From Mycobacterium interjectum (lineage in GTDB: Bacteria > Actinomycetota > Actinomycetes > Mycobacteriales > Mycobacteriaceae), in the NCBI GenBank assembly GCA_002102225.1, contig LQPB01000018.1, positions 39,777-103,776 of the forward strand: 64,000 nt of DNA. The letters run 5' to 3'. The translations under genes and the position numbers were made by a program. This document shows, one piece after another, positions 27,879 through 38,159 of this stretch (position 1 is the stretch's first letter; each line of letters starts with the position of its first letter). A model generated the notes under the pieces. It had not been told where the DNA came from, made no database searches, and was given only the letters and a program-made list of their open reading frames with translations.

Positions 27879-28304
27879 TTAGACCTTTCGGACGCTCGCG
27901 GTCGCGCGGTCCATCTCCCAATACGCCCGCAGGGCCACCATCTTGCCCTCGTCGTTGGCCTTGTAGGTGAACACGCCTTCGGCGGTGACCTGGTAATCGC
28001 CCGTCGTGATGAGGATGTGCCCGACGTTGGCTTCCTCGTTGCCGCATTGGTAGGTGTCGCGGAAGACGAACTCGATCTTCGTAGTGGGCGCGATGGCCAG
28101 GTCCCAGAACGCCGAGATCGCATCGCGCCCCCGGTGTCCCTTGCCTTCGGGATCGAAGGCCGACGGACCGATCGGATCCTCGACGATCGCGTCGTCGGCG
28201 AACACCTCCAGCCAGGCTTCCTTGTCCCTCGCCATCACCGCCTCGCGGGAGCGGCGGCCCGCCTCATGCGCGGGGTGCTTGGTCTTTTCCTGGGTGTCGG
28301 TCAT
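27879..28304 (-). CDS. NTF2-like / ketosteroid-isomerase-like protein of the ltp operon
   Basis: This 141-residue SnoaL/NTF2-like protein begins MTDTQEKTKHPAHEAGRRSR; the fold signature is AWLEVFADDAIVEDPIGP near residues 30-47, HRGRDAISAFWD near 57-68 and FTYKANDEGKMVALRAYWEMD near the C terminus. Many nuclear-transport-factor-2-fold proteins labelled steroid delta-isomerase look like this, but I cannot place the Tyr/Asp pair of true KSI. It starts 2 bases after the ltp3 stop and is the last gene of the Rv3521-like/ltp4/ltp3 transcript. I do not recall it in M. tuberculosis. Confidence 0.82.
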   Translation of the reverse strand: MTDTQEKTKHPAHEAGRRSREAVMARDKEAWLEVFADDAIVEDPIGPSAFDPEGKGHRGRDAISAFWDLAIAPTTKIEFVFRDTYQCGNEEANVGHILITTGDYQVTAEGVFTYKANDEGKMVALRAYWEMDRATASVRKV

Positions 28305-28306
28305 TG

Positions 28307-29493
<1,187 letters not shown>

Positions 29494-29494
<1 letters not shown>

Positions 29495-30558
29495 CAGTTC
29501 TTCCCTTCCATGACCGCGACCAGGTTCTGTTGCAGGGCGGGACCGCTGGTCGCGTGCGCCAGCACCCGCCCGGCCGAACCGTCCCAGATGTGTTGCGCGG
29601 CAAAGCCGATCCGCTCCAGGCCGGCGACAAACATAGGGTTGGCCGCCAGCGCACCCCCGGAGGGGTTCACCTTCGTCTCCCCCGGTATGTTGATCGCCTC
29701 CGCGAGGATCAGGTGCTGGTGGGTGAACGGCGCACAAATCTCGGCCACGTCGAGGTCGCGGGTGTTTCCCCCGGTGGCCGCCTTGGCCGCGGCGGTGGTC
29801 GACGGCGATGCGGTGAGGTCGCGCACGCCCAGCGACGGGGATTCGATGCGGTGCTCGATACCGGTGATCCAGGCCGGGTTTTCGCGCAACTCGCGCGCCC
29901 GGTCGTCGGCGGCGAGCACGATGGCGGCGGCGCCGTCTGTGATCGGGGCGATGTCGTGGCGGCGCAGCGGGTCGGCGAAGAACGGCCGCTGCAGCAACTC
30001 GTCCAGGCTGACCGGAGGCTGCACGGAGTCCACCCGCTTTGCGCACGCGAAGGAATCGAACGCGACGCGAGCCATCTCTATGTCGGTCCACTTACCGGTG
30101 TCGAGGCCGATGCGGGCTTGCAGCCCGGCCATCGACACCGAGTCGGGCCACAGCGGCGCGACGGTGTACGGGTCGGTTTGGCGCGACAGGATCTGACGCA
30201 GGATTCCGGCGGAGGACTTGCCGAAGCCGTACACCAGCGCGGTGTCGACCTCGCCGGTCAGGATCTTGATGTAGGCCTCGTACAGCGCCCAGGCCGCATC
30301 CATCTCGACGTGCGATTCGTTGATGGGCGGGACGGCGCCGATCGAGTCGATCGCCGAGATGAACGAAAACGCCCGTCCGGCAAGGTAGTCGGACGATCCC
30401 GAACACCAGAAGCCGATGTCGGCCTTGGTGATGCCGAGATCCTCATACAGCTGGGCGAAGCACGGCATCAACATTTCGACGCCGTTGGTGGTGCCGTCGG
30501 TGCGGCGAACATGCGGGGCGTGGGCAAAGCCGACGACCGCGACGTTACGAGCGCTCAT
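29494..30558 (-). CDS. ltp4: Ltp4, SCP-x-type thiolase/aldolase
   Basis: This 354-residue thiolase-fold protein corresponds to Rv3522. It begins MSARNVAVVGFAHAPHVRR and contains the family's C-terminal ETKVNPSGGALAANPMFVAG. It lacks an obvious nucleophilic thiolase Cys in the usual place, as for aldolase-type members. Coupled to ltp3 by TGATG overlap, it starts 18 bases after the DUF35-like gene; the three gene products may form a complex. Side-chain aldolysis of branched sterols is the best family-based guess. Confidence 0.9.
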
Positions 30559-30576
30559 GTGTTGTTCCCAGGCCCT

Positions 30577-31572
30577 TTACAGGTGGTGCTTGTAGGTGTC
30601 GTAGTCGGCGTCGGGTTCCCCGGTCGGCCGGAAGTACTCGATGTTGTCGATGCCAAAACCCCACTCCTCCCGGGGTTTCCACACCGCCTCGACGCGCATG
30701 CCCATCCGCACCTCGTGCGCGTCGACATCGGCGACCAGATGCAGGAACGGGATGTCGGCGCCGTCGAGCAGCACGTACGCCGCCACGTAGGGCGGCTTGA
30801 TGCGCTGGCCCTGGAACGGGATGTTGATGATCGCGAACGTCGTCACCGTGCCCTTGTCGGGCAGCTCGACGAACTCGGTGGTCGGCTGGCCGGTTGCCGG
30901 GTCGGCGCCGTGGGGCGGGAAGTACACCTTCCCGTTTTTGCCCGTGCGCGCCCCCAGCAACTTGCCCTCGGCGATGGCGCGCAGGTACGCGCTCTCCTCG
31001 TGCGAGGCGGTGTGCTGAATCGTCAGCGAGATCGGGGTGACGACCATGGTGACCGGTTCCTGGTCCCCATCGGCCGATTCGGGGACGGCCTCGGCTTCGT
31101 CACCCAGCGCGAAGTAGGCGATGTCGGTGATGGCGCCCACCGTCTCGTCGGCCCAGTGCACGTGCACCCTGGCGCCGGTGCGGATGGCCTCGGGTTCGCC
31201 CGCGTCCACCGCGTGCATCAACAGGGTGTCGGCGCCGTCGAGCTTGATCAGCGCCCACGCGAAGGGACGGTCCAGCGGCTGCCCCTCCAGCGGCTCGGGC
31301 TGCCACGTCCAGGACGCGACGGTGCCGACGGCCGACACCGGTACCATCTCGCCCAGCGGCTCATAGGTAACCGGGTCATATTCCGCCGGCGGGACATGCA
31401 CGCGGCCGTCTGATCCGCGCACCCCCAGGATGCGGCGCTCACGCAACGCGGTGAAGAACTTGCTGAGCGTGGAGCCCACCGAACGGGTGTAGTCGAAGGA
31501 CAACGTCAGTGGCGCGGAGAGCGGTGGCTCAGGATGATCTATCAAGGTCGGGCTGCTCGAACTGGCTGTCAC
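30577..31572 (-). CDS. Tandem DUF35/OB-fold-like protein paired with ltp3/ltp4 (Rv3521-like)
   Basis: This 331-residue protein contains two similar halves, residues ~36-155 and ~192-315. Each has a helix-plus-linker segment (SKFFTALRERRILGVRG versus SAYLRAIAEGKLLGART), then VHVPPAEYDPVTY versus VYFPPHGADPATG, then an OB-type barrel. No Cys occurs anywhere, so the zinc ribbon of standard DUF35 proteins is absent from both halves. GTG 31572 is chosen because the longer frame from 31611 reads through the KstR box. DUF35 proteins bind CoA and partner with thiolase-like aldolases, which suits its place before ltp4 and ltp3. Confidence 0.86.
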   Translation of the reverse strand: MTASSSSPTLIDHPEPPLSAPLTLSFDYTRSVGSTLSKFFTALRERRILGVRGSDGRVHVPPAEYDPVTYEPLGEMVPVSAVGTVASWTWQPEPLEGQPLDRPFAWALIKLDGADTLLMHAVDAGEPEAIRTGARVHVHWADETVGAITDIAYFALGDEAEAVPESADGDQEPVTMVVTPISLTIQHTASHEESAYLRAIAEGKLLGARTGKNGKVYFPPHGADPATGQPTTEFVELPDKGTVTTFAIINIPFQGQRIKPPYVAAYVLLDGADIPFLHLVADVDAHEVRMGMRVEAVWKPREEWGFGIDNIEYFRPTGEPDADYDTYKHHL

Positions 31573-31581
31573 GCCTTCGAG

Positions 31582-31595
31582 TAGAACAGGTTCTA
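31582..31595. promoter_or_regulatory. KstR operator between the DUF35-like gene and the F420-type oxidoreductase gene
   Basis: TAGAACAGGTTCTA matches TnnAACnnGTTnnA exactly. It lies 9 bases from the GTG at 31572 and 32 bases from the divergent ATG at 31628. Confidence 0.92.
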
Positions 31596-31627
31596 AGAAT
31601 CGTTTCAACATCGGGTCAGGAGAGGCT

Positions 31628-32659
31628 ATGAAGCTCGGGTTGCAGCTGGGGTATTGGGGCGCTCAGCCACCGGAGAACGCGATGGAACTCGTCACCGCGG
31701 CCGAGGAAGCCGGGTTCGACGCCGTGTTCACCGCCGAGGCGTGGGGATCCGACGCCTACACCCCGCTGGCCTGGTACGGATCCTCGACGTCGCGGGTGCG
31801 GCTGGGCACGTCGGTGGTCCAGCTGTCCGCGCGAACCCCGACCGCCTGCGCGATGGCCGCCCTCACGCTCGACCACCTGTCCGGGGGTCGGCACATCCTC
31901 GGGCTGGGCGTGTCCGGCCCTCAGGTGGTCGAGGGGTGGTACGGCCAGCGATTCCCCAAGCCGCTGGCGCGCACCCGCGAGTACATCGACATCCTGCGGC
32001 AGGTGTGGGCCCGCGAAAAGCCGGTGACCAGCGACGGCCCCCACTATCCGCTGCCGCTGAGCGGCCCCGGGACTACCGGGCTGGGCAAGCCGCTCAAGCC
32101 CATCACCCATCCGCTGCGCGCCGACATCCCGATCATGCTGGGCGCCGAGGGCCCGAAGAACGTCGCGCTGGCCGCCGAGATCTGCGACGGCTGGCTGCCG
32201 ATCTTCTACACGCCGCGGATGGCCGATACCTACAACGAATGGCTCGACGAGGGGTTCGCCCGGCCAGGCGCGCGCCGCAGCCGCGAGGACTTCGAGATCT
32301 GCGCGACCGCGAACATCGTCATCACCGACGACCGCAGCGCGGCGTTCGCGGCCATGAAGCCCTATCTCGCCCTCTACATGGGCGGGATGGGCGCGGAGGA
32401 CACCAACTTCCACGCCGACGTCTACCGCCGGATGGGCTACGCCGAGGTCGTCGACGACGTGACGAAGCTGTTCCGGTCGAACCGAAAGGACGAGGCCGGG
32501 AAGATCATTCCCGACGAGCTCGTCGACGACGCCGCGATCGTCGGCGACCTGGACTACGTGCGTAAGCAGATCGAGGTCTGGGAGGCCGCGGGCGTCACGA
32601 TGATGGTGGTGTCCGGCCGCAGTGCCGAGCAGATCAGCGAGCTTGCCACGCTGGTTTAG
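31628..32659 (+). CDS. F420-dependent LLM-family oxidoreductase (Rv3520c-like)
   Basis: This 343-residue luciferase-like monooxygenase/F420-dependent reductase corresponds to Rv3520c. The N-terminal strand MKLGLQLGYWG, AEAWGSDAYTPLAWYG near residues 36-51 and RTPTACAMAALTLDHLSGGR near 69-88 are typical of the F420-binding TIM barrel. It follows a CAGGAGAGG ribosome site. It is under the KstR box shared with the DUF35-like gene. The substrate is unknown; reduction of a steroid CoA ester double bond is possible by context. The following KstR box separates it from the next operon. Confidence 0.88.
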   Translation: MKLGLQLGYWGAQPPENAMELVTAAEEAGFDAVFTAEAWGSDAYTPLAWYGSSTSRVRLGTSVVQLSARTPTACAMAALTLDHLSGGRHILGLGVSGPQVVEGWYGQRFPKPLARTREYIDILRQVWAREKPVTSDGPHYPLPLSGPGTTGLGKPLKPITHPLRADIPIMLGAEGPKNVALAAEICDGWLPIFYTPRMADTYNEWLDEGFARPGARRSREDFEICATANIVITDDRSAAFAAMKPYLALYMGGMGAEDTNFHADVYRRMGYAEVVDDVTKLFRSNRKDEAGKIIPDELVDDAAIVGDLDYVRKQIEVWEAAGVTMMVVSGRSAEQISELATLV

Positions 32660-32678
32660 GCGTTCCTTGCCAGGGGTG

Positions 32679-32692
32679 TAGAACGCGTTCTA
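32679..32692. promoter_or_regulatory. KstR operator upstream of the Rv3519-like gene and cyp142
   Basis: TAGAACGCGTTCTA is a perfect palindrome and exact KstR motif. Its last TA begins TAGATT (32691-32696), a TANNNT -10 element exactly 6 bases before the ATG at 32703. Confidence 0.93.
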
Positions 32693-32702
32693 GATTGGCC
32701 CG

Positions 32703-33419
32703 ATGACAGCCTCGCAGCACACCATCGCGGGCACGGTGATCACGATGCCGGTGCAGATCCGCAAGGCGACCCAGCACATGGCGATGTTCTCGGTGGACGC
32801 CGACGCCGCCCAACACCTGATCGACTACAGCGGCCTGCGGGTCTGCCGCTACCTGCCGGGGCGCACGATCGTGGTTCTGATGCTTATGCACTACATCGAC
32901 GGCGACCTGGGCCAGTACTACGAATTCGGCACCAGCGTCATGGTCAATCCGCCGGGGTCGACCGCGAGCGGACCACGCGCGCTGCAGTCGGCCGGCGCGT
33001 TCATCCACCACCTGCCCGTCGACCAGGCGTTCACCCTGGAAGCCGGGACGAAGATCTGGGGCTACCCGAAAGTCATGGCGGACTTCACCATTCGGGAGGG
33101 CCGCGAGTTCGGGTTCGACTGCACCATCGACGGGCAGTTGGTGATCGGCATGGACTTTCGTCGCGGCCTGCCGATTTCGCTGACCCCGCGGCAGGCGGCC
33201 CAGCGCAGCTATTCGCATCGCGACGGCATCACCCGGGAAACCGCCTTCGAACACACGCTGGACGGTGTGCGGACCCGCCTCGGCGGAGTGCGCGTCCGGC
33301 TGGGCGATCACCCGTACGCGAAAGAGTTGGCGTCCCTGGGCCTTCCGAAGCGCGCGCTGCTCTCCAGTTCCGCGGATCAGGTACAGATGACATTCGGCGA
33401 CGCCCGGGAGATCTCATGA
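32703..33419 (+). CDS. Acetoacetate-decarboxylase-like protein (Rv3519-like)
   Basis: This 238-residue protein corresponds to Rv3519. It resembles acetoacetate-decarboxylase-fold proteins: VCRYLPGRTIVVLMLMHYIDGDLGQYYE-type strands are followed by the conserved KIWGYPKVMADF near residues 115-126. The reactive Lys may be the one in WGYPK, but I cannot confirm it. ADC-like members also act as hydratases or aldolases. It is co-transcribed with cyp142 (ATGA overlap at 33416-33419) and predicted to be leaderless under a KstR box. Confidence 0.83.
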   Translation: MTASQHTIAGTVITMPVQIRKATQHMAMFSVDADAAQHLIDYSGLRVCRYLPGRTIVVLMLMHYIDGDLGQYYEFGTSVMVNPPGSTASGPRALQSAGAFIHHLPVDQAFTLEAGTKIWGYPKVMADFTIREGREFGFDCTIDGQLVIGMDFRRGLPISLTPRQAAQRSYSHRDGITRETAFEHTLDGVRTRLGGVRVRLGDHPYAKELASLGLPKRALLSSSADQVQMTFGDAREIS

Positions 33420-34609
33420 CGATGACCAGGCCAGACGTCGACCTGACCGACGGCACCTTCTACGCGGGCGACTCCCACAGCGTCTACCGCTGGATGCGGC
33501 AGAACGAGCCGGTCTTTCGGGACCGCAACGGGCTGGCCGCCGCGTCGACGTACCAGGCGGTGATCGAAGCCGAGCGCAATCCCGAGCTGTTCTCCAACGC
33601 CGGCGGCATCCGACCCGACCAAGACGGGGTCGAGATGATGATCGAGATGGACGACCCCCAACATCTGTTGCGCCGCAAGCTCGTCAACTCCGGCTTCACC
33701 CGCAAGCGGGTGAAAGACCAGGAGTCCAAGATTGTTTCGCTGTGCGACACGCTGATCGACGCCGTGTGCGAACGGGGCGAATGCGACTTCGTCTGGGACC
33801 TCGCCGCGCCGCTGCCGATGGCGGTCATCGGCGACATGCTCGGGGTGCTGCCGGAGGAACGCGAGATGTTCCTCAAGTGGTCCGACGACCTGGTCGGCGC
33901 CCTGAGCAGCACCGCGGCCGAAGCCGACATTCAGGTCACGATGGAGGCCTTCGCCGCCTACAGCGAATACATGATGGGCATGATCGCGGCCCGCAAGTCC
34001 GAACCGACCGACGACCTGGTCAGCGTCCTGGTTCACGCCGAGGTCGAGGGATCGCGCCTGGAGGACCACCAGATCGTCACCGAGGTGCTGCTGCTGCTGA
34101 TCGGCGGCGACGAGACCACCCGTCACACCCTGTCCGGCGGAACCCGGCAGCTGCTGCTACACCCCGATCAGCACCGGCGCCTGGTGGGGGATTTGTCGTT
34201 GCTGCCCAACGCCATCGAGGAGATGCTGCGCTGGACCGCGCCGGTGAAGAACATGGCCCGCACGATCACCGCCGACACCGAGTTCCACGGCACCAAGCTG
34301 ACCCAGGGCGAGAAGATGATCCTGCTGTTCGAGTCGGCGAACTTCGATGAGAAGGTCTTCGACGATCCGGAGAGTTTCGACATCGAGCGCTACCCGAACA
34401 ACCACCTCGCGTTCGGCTTCGGGACGCATTTCTGCCTCGGCAATCAGCTCGCCCGGCTGGAGCTGTCGATCATGCAAACCCGGTTGCTGCAGCGCCTTCC
34501 GGACCTGCGGCTGGCGTCGGATGCGGCGCTGCCGCTGCGGCCGGCGAACTTCGTGTCCGGCCTCGAGAAGATGCCGGTGGCGTTCAGCCCGACGGCGCCG
34601 CTGGGCTGA
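33416..34609 (+). CDS. cyp142: CYP142, sterol C26/27 monooxygenase
   Basis: This 397-residue P450 corresponds to Rv3518c. CYP142 oxidises the cholesterol side-chain terminus like CYP125 but with the other stereochemistry at C25 and serves as backup. The I-helix GGDETTRHTLSGG, the ExxR region and the heme loop FGFGTHFCLGNQLARLE (Cys ligand) are present. Its ATG overlaps the stop of the preceding gene. FdxD, encoded at 46149, is the likely electron donor. It converges with the DUF559-like gene across an inverted repeat. Confidence 0.94.
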   Translation: MTMTRPDVDLTDGTFYAGDSHSVYRWMRQNEPVFRDRNGLAAASTYQAVIEAERNPELFSNAGGIRPDQDGVEMMIEMDDPQHLLRRKLVNSGFTRKRVKDQESKIVSLCDTLIDAVCERGECDFVWDLAAPLPMAVIGDMLGVLPEEREMFLKWSDDLVGALSSTAAEADIQVTMEAFAAYSEYMMGMIAARKSEPTDDLVSVLVHAEVEGSRLEDHQIVTEVLLLLIGGDETTRHTLSGGTRQLLLHPDQHRRLVGDLSLLPNAIEEMLRWTAPVKNMARTITADTEFHGTKLTQGEKMILLFESANFDEKVFDDPESFDIERYPNNHLAFGFGTHFCLGNQLARLELSIMQTRLLQRLPDLRLASDAALPLRPANFVSGLEKMPVAFSPTAPLG

Positions 34610-34622
34610 CGGTTTCACTCTT

Positions 34623-34684
34623 CGCCGAGCGTGCACTCAGGGCGAGGAATCGGCTGAATTCCGTGCGTGAGTTCACGTTCGGCG
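34623..34684. repeat. Dispersed inverted repeat, copy B, between convergent genes
   Basis: Left arm CGCCGAGCGTGCACTCA (34623-34639) and right arm TGAGTTCACGTTCGGCG (34668-34684) are reverse complements at 15 of 17 positions. It is related to the repeat at 3964-4025 (shared core CGCCGAnCGTGCACTCA). A single half-copy AGTTCACGTTCGGC also lies at 35592-35605. The right arm overlaps the 3' end of the DUF559-like gene. Confidence 0.75.
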
Positions 34685-35512
34685 AGCCCACGCCGCGGCC
34701 AGTCGCGCCAGGATGCCGCCCCGGGTGTGGTCGGCCGTGACGCGGATGGCGATCCAACCCATCGTGTGTAGAGCTTCGTAGCGCTCGATGTCCCTGCGCA
34801 GTTGCCGACGATCGGTCCGATGGTGGTCACCCTCGTACTCGAGGGCGATTTTGAGGTCCTCCCAACCGATGTCGACAACCGCGACGAGGTCGCCGTATTC
34901 GCCGTAGACCGGGACCTGGGTACGCGGCGGAGGGTACCCGGCCTCGATGACCGTGAGTCGCAGCCAGGTCTCCCGGGGTGATTCCGCGCCGGCATCGACC
35001 AGGGCGAGCGCGCGCCTGGCTCGCCGGATGTTTCGGTGGCCTTTGTAGCGTTCCGCAACCAATTCCGCATCGGCGATCTTCAGTCGGGTTGCCCCAGCCA
35101 GGGCATCGATAGCTGCGACAGCATTCTGGACCGGATTGCGACAGGCCAGGTCGAAAGCTGTGCGCGCGGGGTTCGTCGTCAGCACGTCGCCGATCACTTG
35201 AGTCTCATCGTCGGCGACGGTGTCCGACCAGGTACGGATGCCGGCCGGGGGGCGGCGGTATTCGTACAGCAATTGCGCCGGCGCGCGGTGATCTACCCAT
35301 TTCGCGCCGTGCAGCGCCGACGCGGAATGTCCCGCGACGACGCCGCGCCGGCGGGACCACAGCCAGGCGGCATGAGCGCGCGTCACAGCGCTCAAGTCCT
35401 CGTCGCGCGGGACGTAGACGTTCGGATGGATGGCGACGAATTTGCTTCGCAGCGCATGGCGCGTGAGAGTGCCCGCTGCGAGCGCTTCGCTGCCGATGAA
35501 GGGTCCTCCCAT
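34673..35512 (-). CDS. DUF559-like protein with AbiEi-like N-terminal part (Rv3517-like)
   Basis: This 279-residue protein corresponds to Rv3517 in length. The N-terminal half (GSEALAAGTLTRHALRS, then VVAGHSASALHGAKWVD) resembles the winged-helix/AbiEi-antitoxin-like region common in mycobacterial proteins. The C-terminal half contains VVDIGWEDLKIALEYEGDHHR (near residues 222-242), which matches the DUF559/Vsr-like nuclease fold with acidic residues and a Glu-Gly-Asp-His-His run. ATG 35512 is preferred to TTG 35569. It is unrelated to sterol chemistry by sequence, although it is always found in this locus as far as I recall. Confidence 0.8.
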   Translation of the reverse strand: MGGPFIGSEALAAGTLTRHALRSKFVAIHPNVYVPRDEDLSAVTRAHAAWLWSRRRGVVAGHSASALHGAKWVDHRAPAQLLYEYRRPPAGIRTWSDTVADDETQVIGDVLTTNPARTAFDLACRNPVQNAVAAIDALAGATRLKIADAELVAERYKGHRNIRRARRALALVDAGAESPRETWLRLTVIEAGYPPPRTQVPVYGEYGDLVAVVDIGWEDLKIALEYEGDHHRTDRRQLRRDIERYEALHTMGWIAIRVTADHTRGGILARLAAAWARRT

Positions 35513-35626
35513 GCGGGCAGTGTGTCTCAGGCCACCGACAGCCGCGCCGAGCGTGAAGCCAGGTATCAAATTCCGGCGAAATCCCGCCGACAGTTCACGT
35601 TCGGCAACGGGGACGGGGCGCTGCGG

Positions 35627-36439
35627 TCAGCGGTTCTGGAAGTTGGGCTTGCGTTTCTCGGCGAACGCCCGCGGGCCTTCCTTGGCGTCGTCGGACAGGA
35701 ACACCTTGATGCCGATCTGGGTGTCGATCTTGAAGGCATCGTTCTCGTGCAGGCCCTCGGTCTCCCGGATCGCCCGCAGGATCGCCTGCACGGCGAGCGG
35801 GCCGTTGTTCTCGATCAGTTCGGCGATCTCCAGCGCCTTGGTCAGCGCCTGGCCGTCGGGCACCAGGTGGCCGATCAGGCCGATCTCCTTGGCCTCGGCG
35901 GCGGTGATGTGCCGGCCGGTGAGCAGCAGGTCGCACGCGACGGTGTAGGGGATCTGCCGCACCAGCCGCACGGCCGAGCCGCCCATCGGGTACAGGCTCC
36001 ACTTGGCCTCCGAGATGCCGAACTTCGCGCTCTCGCCGGCGACCCGGATGTCGGTGCCCTGCAGGATCTCGGTGCCGCCGGCGATCGCGGGCCCTTCGAC
36101 GGCCGCGATGAGGGGTTTGGTGAGTCTGCGGCCTTTGAGCAACGCGTCGATCCGTGACGGGTCGTAGCTGCCGTCCTTGAACGAGTCGCCGGGCGGTTTC
36201 TTGGTCGCCGTCTTGAGGTCCATGCCGGCGCAGAAGTAGCCACCGGCCCCGGTCAGGATGCAGCAGCGGATGTCGTCGTCGTTGTCGACGCGATCCCAGG
36301 CCTGCACCATGATTTCCATCATTTCGGTGCTCAGCGCGTTGCGGGCGTGCGGCCGGTTCAACGTGACGATCAGGGTGTGACCGCGCTGCTCGACGAGGGC
36401 GTCCGGTCCCGATTGTTCGTTTGCTGGCGCCTGAGTCAC
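35627..36439 (-). CDS. echA19: EchA19, steroid enoyl-CoA hydratase
   Basis: This 270-residue crotonase corresponds to Rv3516. EchA19 hydrates the 22-ene C24 steroid CoA ester in side-chain beta-oxidation; ChsH3 gives the other stereoisomer. The oxyanion regions [19 protein letters not shown] and [19 protein letters not shown] are present, with the second catalytic segment [16 protein letters not shown] 36439 is preferred ([13 protein letters not shown]); the frame's extension to 36577 crosses the KstR box and the fadD19 start. It diverges from fadD19. Confidence 0.93.
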   Translation of the reverse strand: MTQAPANEQSGPDALVEQRGHTLIVTLNRPHARNALSTEMMEIMVQAWDRVDNDDDIRCCILTGAGGYFCAGMDLKTATKKPPGDSFKDGSYDPSRIDALLKGRRLTKPLIAAVEGPAIAGGTEILQGTDIRVAGESAKFGISEAKWSLYPMGGSAVRLVRQIPYTVACDLLLTGRHITAAEAKEIGLIGHLVPDGQALTKALEIAELIENNGPLAVQAILRAIRETEGLHENDAFKIDTQIGIKVFLSDDAKEGPRAFAEKRKPNFQNR

Positions 36440-36484
36440 AGCTACCGCCTTTCCGTCGTCGTGGGGGGCGAGCTTGTCAAGAAA

Positions 36485-36498
36485 TGTAACACGTTCTA
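36485..36498. promoter_or_regulatory. KstR operator in the echA19/fadD19 divergent promoter
   Basis: TGTAACACGTTCTA matches TnnAACnnGTTnnA exactly. The terminal TA begins TAATTT (36497-36502), a TANNNT -10 element 7 bases before the GTG at 36510 and 1 base before GTG 36504. Toward echA19, a TACATT element lies just beyond the box. Confidence 0.92.
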
Positions 36499-36503
36499 AT
36501 TTG

Positions 36504-38144
36504 GTGGCCGTGGCCCTGAATATTGCCGACCTCGCCGAGCACGCCATCGACGCTGTGCCTGACCGTGTCGCCCTCATCTGCGGCGATGAGAAGCTGACCT
36601 ACGCCGAACTGGAGGAGAAGGCCAACCGCCTCGCGCACTACCTGATCGACCAGGGCGTCAAGAAGGACGACAAGGTCGGCCTGTACTGCCGCAACCGCAT
36701 CGAGATCGTGATCGCGATGCTCGGCATCGTCAAGGCCGGGGCCATCCTGGTCAACGTCAACTACCGCTACGTCGAGGGCGAGCTGCGCTACCTGTTCGAC
36801 AACTCCGACATGGTGGCGCTGGTGCACGAGCGCCAGTACTCCGACCGGGTCGCCAACGTGCTGCCGGACACCCCCAACGTCAAGACCATCCTGGTCATCG
36901 AGGACGGCTCCGACAGCGACTACCAGCGCTACGGGGGCGTCGAGTTCTACTCCGCGATCGCGCAGGGCTCACCCGAGCGCGACTTCGGCGAGCGCAGCGC
37001 CGACGACATCTACCTGCTGTACACCGGGGGTACCACCGGCTTCCCGAAGGGCGTGATGTGGCGCCACGAGGACATCTACCGGGTGCTGTTGGGCGGCACC
37101 GACTTTGCCACGGGCGAATTCGTCAAGGACGAGTACGACCTGGCCAAAAGCGCCGTCGCCAACCCGCCGATGGTCCGCTACCCGATTCCGCCGATGATCC
37201 ATGGCGCCACCCAATCGGCGACCTGGATGTCGATCTTCTCGGGTCAAACCACCGTGCTGGCACCGGAATTCAACGCCGAAGAGGTGTGGCGCACCATCCA
37301 CGAGCACAAGGTCAACCTGCTGTTCTTCACCGGTGACGCGATGGCCCGGCCGTTGCTCGACGCGCTGGACAAGGAACACGAATACGACCTGTCGTCGCTG
37401 TTCTTGCTGGCCAGCACCGCGGCGCTGTTCTCGCCAAGCATCAAGGAGAGGCTGCTGGAGCTGCTGCCCAACCGGGTCATCACGGATTCCATCGGCTCCT
37501 CCGAGACCGGGTTTGGCGGCACCAGCGTCGTGGCCGCGGGTGCGCCGCACAGCGGCGGCCCCCGGGTCACCATCGACCACCGCACCGTCGTGCTCGACGA
37601 GGAGGGCAACGAGGTGAAGCCGGGCTCGGGTGTGCGTGGCTTCATCGCCAAGAAGGGCAACATCCCGGTCGGCTACTACAAGGACGAGAAGAAGACGGCC
37701 GAAACCTTCAAGACCATCAACGGCGTTCGCTACGCCATCCCCGGGGACTGGGCCCTGGTCGAAGAGGACGGCACGGTCACGATGCTGGGCCGCGGCTCGG
37801 TGTCGATCAACAGCGGCGGCGAAAAGATCTACCCCGAGGAGGTCGAGGCCGCGTTGAAGGGCCACCCCGACGTCTTCGACGCGCTCGTGGTGGGCGTGCC
37901 CGACCCCCGTTACGGCCAGCACGTGGCCGCCGTCGTGCAGCCCCGGCCCGGCTGCCGGCCAACGCTGGCGGAGCTGGACAGTTTTGTGCGGTCCGAGATC
38001 GCGGGATACAAAGTGCCGCGCAGCCTTTGGTTGGTCGACGAAGTGAAGCGTTCGCCCGCCGGCAAACCCGACTACCGCTGGGCCAAGGAGCAGACCGAGG
38101 CGCGCCCGGCCGACGACGTGCATGCGAGCCACGCGACGACCTGA
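36504..38144 (+). CDS. fadD19: FadD19, steroid side-chain acyl-CoA ligase
   Basis: This 546-residue AMP-forming ligase corresponds to Rv3515c. FadD19 activates the C26 carboxylate formed by CYP125/CYP142, committing the side chain to beta-oxidation. The P-loop [17 protein letters not shown] near residues 177-193, DSIGSSETG, the hinge-region [13 protein letters not shown] and the catalytic Lys in [11 protein letters not shown] are all present. The GTG at 36504 matches the usual start; if transcription begins 7 bases after the TAATTT -10 element, GTG 36510 would be the true leaderless start. Confidence 0.95.
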   Translation: MAVALNIADLAEHAIDAVPDRVALICGDEKLTYAELEEKANRLAHYLIDQGVKKDDKVGLYCRNRIEIVIAMLGIVKAGAILVNVNYRYVEGELRYLFDNSDMVALVHERQYSDRVANVLPDTPNVKTILVIEDGSDSDYQRYGGVEFYSAIAQGSPERDFGERSADDIYLLYTGGTTGFPKGVMWRHEDIYRVLLGGTDFATGEFVKDEYDLAKSAVANPPMVRYPIPPMIHGATQSATWMSIFSGQTTVLAPEFNAEEVWRTIHEHKVNLLFFTGDAMARPLLDALDKEHEYDLSSLFLLASTAALFSPSIKERLLELLPNRVITDSIGSSETGFGGTSVVAAGAPHSGGPRVTIDHRTVVLDEEGNEVKPGSGVRGFIAKKGNIPVGYYKDEKKTAETFKTINGVRYAIPGDWALVEEDGTVTMLGRGSVSINSGGEKIYPEEVEAALKGHPDVFDALVVGVPDPRYGQHVAAVVQPRPGCRPTLAELDSFVRSEIAGYKVPRSLWLVDEVKRSPAGKPDYRWAKEQTEARPADDVHASHATT

Positions 38145-38159
38145 GGCGCACCTAGCGGC

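Noticed and set aside
35592..35605. A third full copy of the inverted repeat
   Set aside because: Only one arm (AGTTCACGTTCGGC) is present; no matching left arm was found nearby.
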